Below, piece by piece: positions 56,643 to 64,000 of a stretch of 64,000 nt of DNA. Both the position numbers and the translations under genes were made by a program. Within the stretch, counting starts at the first letter, position 1, and every line of letters begins with the position of its first letter. Under the pieces are notes generated by a model. That model did not search any database and was not told the origin of the DNA. It worked only from the letters and a program-made list of their open reading frames with translations. This DNA comes from Rhynchopus euleeides (Eukaryota; Euglenozoa; Diplonemea; Diplonemida; Diplonemidae): the NCBI GenBank assembly GCA_963210315.1, contig OY723303.1, positions 806,001 to 870,000 on the forward strand. Direction: 5' to 3'.

Positions 56643-56943
56643 TTTGTAACTGTCCTTCAGCTGCTGGCATGGCGCCAGGTGATCCTCATTCATTTTCAGC
56701 TGTAACGCGCATGAGGGGCACTCTCTGCCGCATGCATCTCTCAAGAACTGGGCATCACTCTAGAGCTGTCACATGATGACGCGGAGAGAAATCATAGAAA
56801 AAGTCCCGCCTGACGGGCACGCGCCTGGAAACTGTGGGGGGGCGAGCAAAAAATCCCTTGTAAAAATTCTTAGAAAAAACCTGGTTCCCCGACCCAAAAA
56901 ACCTGGAAAAAGGGCTCGTTCCCCGCCCAGGCCTGGTCTGACT

Positions 56944-57923
56944 ACATCGCGTCCCACCCTAACCGCCCCTGTTCCGAGACGAGATACGTGTCCCGGCATG
57001 GCGATGCGAAGTGGTGAGGGGGTTCTTTTCGAGGGCGGTGTCGTCTGCCTTCGAAAGGAGGACTGCCCAGGCAGGTCGGTCCGTGAGTCCGATGGGATCC
57101 AAGCATTCGGAAGCAACAGCGACAGCTGCCCGTGGGGGGACAGATGATGCGCAGCTGTGCACGCTGTTGCCGGAATGCATAAACCCGTGTTGCCTGCAAC
57201 TGTAGTATGCGCAGTTGCAGGCAACGCATGGCGCAGAGGCGGAGGGCCCGATGCTAATCCGAAGCAATCTGCCTCCAAGCAAGGCCTTTCTTTGGACACG
57301 GGGAAGAGCAGCAGAAACACAGGGGTTTAAAAGGGACTTGTCCACTCCAAGACGGCTTGGCGACTTCTGTCACTGGGACAGTGAAGTGAGAGTGCTGAAA
57401 CCGGCCGTAACCCCCAGGTGCATGCAGGGGATGCGTTTCCGGGGGGGGGGGGGGGGGGCGCCCAGGCTTGTGGCACAGTGGTTTGTGTTAAGACGCCTCG
57501 CAGCGAGTTGCACGGAGAGCACAACAAACTTACCGGGGGGGGGGGGGGGCGGGGGGGAGGTGATGACACCTTCCCAGCACAAAGGAAGGCCGGCCCCACT
57601 CTAAAGGTTGATATGTCGACAAGGGAGCGTGAGGGTGTCACGCCCAGTCCTAACAGTTGCTGGATGCTTAGGTCAGGCACCGTTTGGCTGGGCTTTAGAC
57701 ACACTCCAAGAACCTGTTGATGGAAATAAAAGAAGCTATTTCGACGTGGCGTGAGATACTTGCGTGCTGGCGAGCACCGCGGGTGGCGACAGCCAGGGCC
57801 CTCACCTATTGGAGGTGTGCATTTCGCTGTGTAACCTGCGCGTGCCTTGCAGTGCCTGGCACACTGCGAAGGAGTGCAGTGGAGTCGATAAGAGTAAGAT
57901 GGGGGGGGGGGGGCAGAGAATAG
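56944..57923. other. No supported gene
   Basis: It contains an inverted GCAACTGTAGTATGCGCAGT/TTGCAGGCAA pair at 57190-57225 and G-tracts at 57440-57458 and 57535-57556. No domain-bearing frame. Confidence 0.35.
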
Positions 57924-58470
57924 ACGCAAAGTCAATCTCTGTCCACCCAATGCAGGTCGCAAGCCGAAGGGAGTGCAAGTAATTCGGGAATAAACGCGGC
58001 GCACCGGTTGAGGCGGATATATTTTCCAACCGAGCGACAACTTGCGAAGCGCGCCGCGCATGCCATTGCAGTGAGGGGTCCATATGACACGGCTACTTCG
58101 AACGATTCGGACAAAGGGGCGTCTAAATTGACCAACATTTTCTCAAGTCACCAAGTTTCCGGGATCACTCCTGACCCTAGCGCAGAGCAAAGACACCAAT
58201 CGGTGACCCCCCCCCCTCCGTCTCACGGAAATAAATCCCGCTGTATCCGGCGATGATATATTTGCAACCAACAATCTACTTGCGGAAGACGTGACCAGGC
58301 CAGTGCCGCAGTACAACGCATCTTCTTCTTCACACATTGATTCGCTTCTGAACACACATGCAAGGGCGTGGCAGAGGGAATTCCCAGCAGAGAGAGAGGC
58401 TGCACTTCTCGGCATGGCTTGCAATACCCCGCACACTCCGTTCAAGCGAGCTTCCAAACAAGCGGTTTGA
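57924..58470 (+). pseudogene. Unrecognised protein-coding remnant split at a C-tract
   Basis: Two adjacent plus-strand frames look like one protein. The first (to about 58206) reads ...AHRLRRIYFPTERQLAKRAA then HAIAVRGPYDTATSNDSDKG and ASKLTNIFSSHQVSGITPDP. The second, one frame over after the C run at 58207-58216, reads LTEINPAVSGDDIFATNNLL, AEDVTRPVPQYNASSSSHID and a helical AREFPAE-like end, stopping at TGA 58468. The shift in a 10-C run could be decay or a sequencing slip. No family is recognised. Confidence 0.4.
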
Positions 58471-58695
58471 ATGCAGCGCCGCAGGCTGTTGTTACTTACG
58501 ACACAAAAGGCCTTGTCCATCTGCAGAGAGGGGTATCTCAGAAGAAGACTTGATTAATTTTTTTTGCTGTTGGGTGCGGCACACCCAGGGTAGTAGGGTG
58601 ACCTCTCCGATTTTCCAAAACTGCTGGTTTACTGGTTTGGGGGACGGTCGCCGGCAGACCGTTGAAATGCCCGTGTTAGCAAGGCACACTCACGT

Positions 58696-58852
58696 TTCAG
58701 GTATCGTGTCGCGTGTCACGCATGTCGCCAACGCGGCGAGTGTACCTCCCAGGTGGGGAAGTCCGACCTCCTGTCCGATGTCAGCCAGGCTTCGAAGAAG
58801 CGCTTCATGGATGTGGTGCTGACCTCCTACGCTGCACTGTATCCGGGGGAGA
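58696..58852 (+). other. Element-borne conserved exon-like segment, copy 3
   Basis: After CACGTTTCAG the plus frame reads YRVACHACRQRGECTSQVGK then SDLLSDVSQASKKRFMDVVL and TSYAALYPG. The CHACRQRGEC cysteine cluster and KKRFMD helix are shared by the plus copies. It is the best-preserved copy. Confidence 0.5.
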
Positions 58853-58877
58853 TGGACAGACGGGCACACGCTACATC

Positions 58878-59145
58878 GGGGGTCTGGGGGGCGTGAGCCC
58901 CTCAGCCGCCGGAGGCCACGGTAGCGAACATCTGTTCGTGTGGGCGTACAGATTCTGTGTGAGTTGCCTGCATCCTCTCCCTGAGGCGACTGGAGTGGTT
59001 GGATCCCCCGACCTGATGGGATTCGAAGGACTTGAGTACGAGACATACTCCACAGACCGTGCTCTAAGACCAGGCACATGCCACAGGGGGGTCTGGGGGG
59101 CGGAGCCCCCCAGCCGCCGGAGGCCACGGTAGTGAACGTCTGGCT
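58878..59145 (-). repeat. Dispersed GC-hairpin module, inverted dimer
   Basis: Copies at about 58878-58922 and 59083-59129, with the standard spacer (ACAGATTCTGTGTGAGTTG, GATTCGAAGGACTTGAGTAC) between them. Confidence 0.85.
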
Positions 59146-59200
59146 GTTGGCTGCAAAAAAACGGGAAAAGGATGGGTGTCAGGAGGACATATGCTCATCC

Positions 59201-59611
59201 CCCACACAGGCCGGAAAAAACACTGGATTTCAGACACAACCTGCATAGCGAGTGAAGGGTGATCATTCTTGTGCTCCCTTCAAATTCGATTTCACTACCC
59301 CCCCTCCATCCCTCCAGGCTCAGGGCTGTGAACTGCAGCCTGGAGGAAAACCCCCTTTTCCTCCGGAGGAAAAATCCACTTTTCCTCCGGAGGAAATCCT
59401 CAACCCAGGGGTCTCGGAGGTGTCGAAAACCTGCTTTTTTTCGACACCTGGCCTATTTTTCCCGATTTTTCAGGTGTCGAATTCGACACATGTATTCCCA
59501 TGGCCATTTGGTAGCATTTTTTCTTGTCACTGACGAAAAAAAATTATGATCCCGGGAAGCGTTGTGCTCAAACATGCAACTAACACGATTTTTTTTAGGA
59601 ATGGTGGATCT
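59201..59611. other. No supported gene
   Basis: It contains CCTTTTCCTCCGGAGGAAAA palindromes repeated at 59350-59395 and GTGTCGAA/TTCGACAC inverted words at 59420-59490. It appears to be spacer between two repeat copies. Confidence 0.4.
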
Positions 59612-59724
59612 GGGCCAGGGTAGTAGGGTGACCTCTCCGATTTTCCAAAACTGCTGGTTTACTGGTTTGGGGGACGGTCGCCGGCAGACCGTTGAAATGC
59701 CCGTGTTAGCCAGGCACACTCACG

Positions 59725-59880
59725 TTTCAGGTATCGTGTCGCATGTCACGCATGTCGCCAACGCGGCGAGTGTACCTCCCAGGTGGGGAAGTCCGACCTC
59801 CTGTCCGATGTCAGCCAGGCTTCGAAGAAGCGCTTCCTGGATGTGGTGCTGACCTCCTACGCAGCACTGTATCCGGGGTA
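59725..59880 (+). other. Element-borne conserved exon-like segment, copy 4
   Basis: YRVACHACRQRGECTSQVGK then SDLLSDVSQASKKRFLDVVL and TSYAALYPG followed by TAA. It differs from copy 3 by few changes (for example M to L). Confidence 0.5.
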
Positions 59881-59909
59881 AGTGAGATAGACAGACGGGC
59901 ACACGCTAC

Positions 59910-60142
59910 ATCGGGGGTCTGGGGGGCGTGAGCCCCCCAGCCGCCGGAGGCCACGGTAGTGAACATCTGTTCGTGTGGGCGAACAGATTCTGTGTGAGTT
60001 GGCTGCGTCCTGAGGCGACTGGAGTGGTTGGATCCCCCGACCTGATGGGATTCGAAGGACTTGAGTCCGAGACATGCGCCACAGGGGGGTCTGGGGGGCG
60101 GAGCCCCCCAGCCGCCGGAGGCCACGGTAGTGAACGTCTGGC
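59910..60142 (-). repeat. Dispersed GC-hairpin module, inverted dimer
   Basis: Copies at about 59914-59961 and 60085-60129 with the standard spacer between. Confidence 0.85.
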
Positions 60143-60398
60143 TGTTGGCTGCAAAAAAAACGGGAAAAGGGTGGGTGTCAGGAGGACATATCCTCATCCC
60201 CCACGAGAAAACGCCTTGAAAAATTTCTGGTTTTTTTCCCAGAAATCTCATTTTTTTCATGGTATGACAAAGATCTTGCAAGAAATGTTAAGAAATCTCG
60301 AAATTTCTTAAGACGTCTTAATGTAATGCCGAAAGGGCTATTTCTTAAAGATTTCTTACTGATTTCTTAAGACGTGTTTCTTAATGCCTAGCATTTTA

Positions 60399-60454
60399 AT
60401 GTCCATCATTCTGAAAAAGATCTTAAAAGATCTTTTTCAGAATGATGGACATTT
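60399..60454. repeat. 56-bp perfect palindrome
   Basis: AATGTCCATCATTCTGAAAA and its complement flank AGATCTTAAAAGATCT; part of the outer MITE. Confidence 0.85.
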
Positions 60455-60575
60455 TTAATGCTGGGAGATATGGAAATAATGTCCATCATTTCATTAAGAA
60501 ATCTTAAGAAATCCTGCATTTCTTAAAAATAATGGGGGTCATTAATTTAAGAAATTTAATGCAGCACCTGCATTA

Positions 60576-62338
60576 CAGGGGGGGGTCAAATAAACGTACT
60601 TAGTTGAATAGTAGTACTTAGCCGAATAGTAGTACTTATTTTTTTGGGGCTCTGGGGCACGTTGGGCCGTTGAATAGTAGTACTTACTTTTCACCCTTTT
60701 TTTTGGGGAAATTTTTCGTTTTTTTTGAGATTTTCTTTTTGGAGACACACAAATCTGCAAACTTTGGGGCAAGGAATGGGGACAACGGGGTCTATTGGTG
60801 CCACTTAGGGGAACCAGGGTGCACGGGGTCCGTAGAGGGGGGAAGTGACCTACGCTCAAAGATATGTCGTGACGAAGGGAATCGGGGCATCCCCCCTCAG
60901 ACACATACGGACGGGAAACCAGCGAACCCGCAAACTCCTGCGGTCCAGAGGCATCAGAACCACTGCTGAAGACCGCAAACCCGGAAACCCGCAAACTCCT
61001 GGGGTCCAGAGGCGTCAAAATCACTGCTGAAGAGCGGCGCGCATTAAACGACTCCTCATCTACGGCGTCCGCAGTCCCTACCACCAACGAGAAGATGTGG
61101 ACGGATGGCCCCAGACACACCTCACCATAGATGTAGCCTTCGAGGACCAGCTGAGCCCACCCCCCACCCCCCGCAGCCCCCTTCCCTGACGTTGTTTGAC
61201 ATTCTCTCCTGTTGTGCAGCACTGATCAACACACGCCCGCAAACCCGCAATCCAACTGCCCAGATTTCACCATCCACCAACAGAGCCAATAGCTTCGGCT
61301 GGTGTCCGACATAATGATGACGTCCGATGCTTTCATGTGCCTCCTGCTGATGGAATGCCTCCTGTTCAAGATATTCGAGGATGGGCCACCGCCATGCGCT
61401 CCCCGGCCTTCCTTCAACCAACTGGCCCGGGCCAGGGCACGCTGGTAGCCGAGCGCTTGCGGGATATGGGGTACGTGCTGAAGGTGTCGGGTGAGGAGGA
61501 CGGGTTCGTGAAGAGCTCCCTTTGTCCGGACCTCACCTTCGCACCAAGCACAGAAACATCCCCTGAGGCTGGTGGTGCGGACCTTGAACCTGGGTTGGAC
61601 GGGAAGGCAAAAGAGAGCACAGAGAAGCAGTCCACCCAAAAGAAAGTTGTGTCTCAGCCAACCCAACAGACAAGCATCTTGGCATGGGCGAAGCCGGTTC
61701 GTGTGAACTCTCTCACACAGACACAGCCTTCCCAGTCCTCCCAGTCCTCCGAAAAGAAGCGCGCAGCGTCCCCGACCACCCAGACTCCCAACAAACACCG
61801 CAGGCTCTGCAAAGGGTGTAGGAAGCCTGGGCACAACATGCAGACTTGCCCCAGCAAGCCCAAGAAGAAGTAAGTTGGGGCGTGCTGGTTGTGGCTTGCC
61901 CTTTTCACATCTTTTTTTAAGCATCAACGCACCAACCAACCACCGACAGTGAAGCTGACAGCTCTGATGAACTGTGTATGCTTTCACTAACTCAACAAGA
62001 ATGTCAACCAGGGGGGGCACCAGAGGGGGGGGGGAGGCAATACAAATCAAAACGGTACGAAACCAAATGAGGGGCGAGTGGTAGGACGAGAACAGAGCGG
62101 ATACTCGACCGGAAGGCAGAAGAAGTGAGAGACGGACGACAGCAGTGACCAGCGCGCCCCTGGTGGACCAAACAGCCCCGCAGAGCCCCTGCAAACAGCG
62201 TTTTTAGGAAAAGTTGAATAGACGTACTTAGTACGTCTATTCGCTCGCAAACTATTTATTAATTTTCTGGCGAGGTCGATTTAGGCCCGCGCGTTCGCCG
62301 AATAGTAGTACTAAGTACGTTTATTTGACCCCCCCCTG
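60576..62338. mobile_element. 1.76-kb TA-targeting element encoding a zinc-knuckle protein
   Basis: A perfect 29-bp inverted terminal repeat starts CAGGGGGGGGTCAAATAAAC and runs to ACTTAGT at both ends, with TA flanks (60574-60575, 62339-62340). Just inside are repeats of GAATAGTAGTACTTA in both orientations (60606-60690, 62210-62315). It holds one good open frame (61337-61873) and no recognised DDE transposase. Confidence 0.85.
61337..61873 (+). CDS. Zinc-knuckle protein carried by the TA element
   Basis: About 178 codons, stop TAA at the end; an in-frame ATG lies at 61355, and the true start or an upstream exon is not fixed. Residues about 20-60 look folded (SPAFLQPTGPGQGTLVAERL, RDMGYVLKVSGEEDGFVKSS). 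A polar Ser/Thr/Gln-rich linker follows with a basic NLS-like EKKRAAS. It ends in one CCHC knuckle, CKGCRKPGHNMQTC, and a Lys tail. Single C-terminal CCHC knuckles are common in transposase-associated and nucleic-acid-binding proteins. Its location inside intact TIRs makes a mobile-element role likely; it may be the last exon of a transposase. The 322-aa antisense frame is a shadow. Confidence 0.6.
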   Translation: MPPADGMPPVQDIRGWATAMRSPAFLQPTGPGQGTLVAERLRDMGYVLKVSGEEDGFVKSSLCPDLTFAPSTETSPEAGGADLEPGLDGKAKESTEKQSTQKKVVSQPTQQTSILAWAKPVRVNSLTQTQPSQSSQSSEKKRAASPTTQTPNKHRRLCKGCRKPGHNMQTCPSKPKKK

Positions 62339-62400
62339 TAAGACGTCTTAAGAAAGAAGTGAAAAGATCCTTTTCTTATTAAGACCTTTGTCATACCATG

Positions 62401-63033
62401 TTTTTTTATAAATTTCCCCAAACCAGAAAACCGGCTTTTTCTGGTTTGGAAACCTCTCAGAAAGGGCACCCTATTCCCCTGGGCACACCAGGCACGAAGG
62501 GTTCGCAACACACACAGACCAAAACCCACTCCAGCCTGCATGCCGCAAGAGTGTACCGCGGCGTTGGGCAGGAGGCAGCAGTAGAAAGCCTCTGCCCCCT
62601 GTTCCCCCGTTGTTGCCGAAGAGGCCTGTGTGAGGCGGGCGGGAGAAAGAGACAAAAGTAATGACCGGCTGGGGTAAGCACTGCACCGAGGGGAGGGTAT
62701 GTGCCGGGGGGGTTCTTTCGGACAATATTCTGGTGGGGGGAGGGGAGGGGGGGGGGGATGGCGGAGTTACGTCGACTCAGGAAGAAAAGGGAACCAGAGA
62801 GCCGACCTCCGGTATTCTGGTGGCGAGAAGAGACGCCTTCCTCTAAGAAATGCCCACAAGAGTGAGACAATATGAGCCGTGTATTTGTGTACATTGGAGA
62901 TCACATCAAGAGCAGGCGCTCGGTATGCTTTTACACTACGATGGGCAACCCTTCGCTTAGAATTGCAGAAATGCGAGAAGGAAAAAAAAGGTTGGAGTCG
63001 CCGCACACAAAACTGGCTGTAAACTGACGCAGT
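62401..63033. other. No supported gene
   Basis: AAACCAGAAAACCGGCTTTT and TCTGGTTTGG form an inverted pair at 62421-62450, resembling 60210-60245 on the other side of the outer MITE. The rest is unique. Confidence 0.35.
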
Positions 63034-63265
63034 GGGGGTCTTCGCTCCGTGTCACTGTGTGTCAAACTGTGCCACTTTACAGCCAAGTGTGTTGTGATGT
63101 GGATCAATTTCCCTCACTTTTCTGCAGTTCTGAGCGAAGGCCCCAGCGGGGCGGGCTTCGCTCAGAAATGCAGAGAAGTGAGGAAGGGGGTGAACCGCCT
63201 CACAACACACTTGGCTGTAAAGTGGCACAGTTTGACACACAGTGACACACAGATCGAAGACCCCC
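63034..63265. mobile_element. Foldback MITE
   Basis: Arms GGGGGTCTTCGCTCCGTGTC and the complementary GACACACAGATCGAAGACCC pair along about 110 bp each (coordinates sum to 126299). The centre is GCCCCAGCGGGGCGGGC. Related GTGGCACAG/AGCGAAGG words continue to 63450 and occur again at 55110-55165 within the element at 54497. Confidence 0.75.
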
Positions 63266-64000
63266 GATATATAAAATTGCGTGTGCGGGTGTGCCTCACA
63301 CAAAACTGGGCGAAAAGTGAGACAGTTTGACACAGTAGTAGTACAGGGCGAAGGGCTCCAGTGGAGGCCTTCACTGTGTGTCAAAGAGTGTCAGCTTGCA
63401 GCCTATATTGTCAGGCGACTCTCTTGTGTGCACTTTGGAGCGAAGGCCCCCAGTGATTTGTTTAGCTTGCCGATTCGACGCTTGTTCTCTCTGACGACTG
63501 AACAGGGAGGGGGGGTGGGGGTGGAGGATTTTCCAAGAAAAACTAGTCTGCGCTACCCCCTGCTAGATCGTGAAGTGACTACAAACCGTGAAAACAAAAC
63601 CAGCGCCCACCTGCAGTTGTTTATACAATTTGTTGGAATGCATGCCCCCCCCCAGTCTGATGATGGAGTGGTGTGAGTGGGGGAGGGTAGGTCACAAGAT
63701 CCAGCAAAATAGGGGCGCAGGAAGCTTTTCACCCCCCCTCCCCCTCAGTTCGCCAGGTCGCCATGCGGAAATAAAATGGCAACGCAAAAATAAATAAACA
63801 CACGCACAAAGAGTTTCTTTGGGCTGAACACATGCCACCACGACGCGCCGTTGCTCCGAAGGCTTGGCCCGACCGGGGTTGAGATTACATGAAAGAAATC
63901 ATTTGACCGATTTGATGCGACAGAAAAATATTAAAAACGACAACACCATAGTCACAACGAGCGAAAGCGTGCTCAGTCAGCTCTGCGGAATGAAAGTTAT
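63266..64000. other. No supported gene
   Basis: Further TTTGACACA and CGAAGGCYCCAG words belonging to the foldback family run to about 63450. The rest is unique, with no recognised frame. Confidence 0.4.

Larger units (their letters stand above)
53631..56935. mobile_element. 1.2-kb hAT-like element, copy 2, with a nested insertion
   Basis: The same ends as 42867-44075, with an exact 8-bp duplication GTCTGACT (53623-53630, 56936-56943). It is interrupted at 54497-56642 by another element; removing that restores collinearity with copy 1. The cargo is a hairpin-module dimer (53875-54105) and an exon-like segment (54133-54292). Confidence 0.88.
58589..59200 (-). mobile_element. Related repeat copy (hAT-like family derivative), copy 3
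   Basis: It starts CAGGGTAGTAGGGTGACCTC and shares with 43600-43115 (inverted) the AAACTGCTGGTTTACTGG stretch, the exon-like segment and the hairpin dimer. It then continues into GGATGGGTGTCAGGAGGACA. The same boundaries are seen in the copy at 59612. Neither copy shows a clear TSD. Confidence 0.65.
59612..60204 (-). mobile_element. Related repeat copy (hAT-like family derivative), copy 4
   Basis: Nearly identical to 58589-59200, with the same start and end words. It includes an exon-like segment (59725-59880) and a hairpin dimer (59910-60142). The two copies form a direct repeat about 1 kb apart. Confidence 0.65.
60258..62400. mobile_element. Outer MITE interrupted by a TA-targeting element
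   Basis: Ends CATGGTATGACAAAGATCTT (60258) and AAGACCTTTGTCATACCATG (to 62400) are inverted with one mismatch and flanked by T7 on both sides. Removing the inner element (60576-62338) leaves about 380 bp rich in AAGAAATCTTAAG and GACGTCTTAA words, a typical small non-coding element. Confidence 0.72.

Noticed and set aside
61226..62194. 322-aa minus-strand open frame in the TA element
   Set aside because: Antisense to the zinc-knuckle frame, which has the coherent CCHC motif; no domain in the antisense protein.

Overview
The window is eukaryotic nuclear DNA from an unidentified, moderately GC-rich unicellular eukaryote (protist or alga). Host genes are sparse and interrupted by GT-AG introns whose donors often read GTATGC, GTATGG or GTATGT. 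There are no bacterial-style operons, and telomere-like DNA is of the TTAGGG/CCCTAA type. Long homopolymer C/G tracts and GT/CA runs fill the intergenic space. I cannot name the species.

Layout. 0-4.3 kb is subtelomere-like: an array of about 184-bp repeats is split by a 3.4-kb hAT-like element (perfect 18-bp TIR, 8-bp TSD). That element carries about 1.8 kb of telomere-like repeats in alternating orientation plus three smaller nested elements. 8.2-9.9 kb holds a two-exon TRAPPC6/Trs33-like gene, and 11.2-11.9 kb a secreted Cys-rich protein. 17.5-19.5 kb holds an intact hAT transposase with one 50-nt intron. 21.2-23.8 kb is a compact element with about 183-bp TIRs, TTAA target sites and a 753-aa transposase-like ORF I cannot place in a superfamily. 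29.2-30.5 kb is a complete three-exon dual-specificity phosphatase. 35.7-36.4 kb is a non-LTR retrotransposon RNase H/zinc-finger remnant. 45.1-53.1 kb is one nucleotide-sugar transporter gene whose second intron (6.6 kb) is filled with a giant palindrome (arms over 1.3 kb) and a decayed hAT-like element. 53.6-62.4 kb is almost entirely nested transposons.

How the pieces relate. The three recognisable host genes (TRAPP tethering subunit, nucleotide-sugar transporter, phosphatase) are ordinary housekeeping genes; two act in the Golgi/secretory pathway. Nothing in the sequence suggests co-regulation. The main interest is the mobile DNA: at least seven element types with precise target duplications, several nested with a readable order of insertion. 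A 16-copy dispersed GC-hairpin module is carried inside several of them and also inside host introns. Splice joins and element ends were worked out by hand from the sequence; no database comparison was possible.
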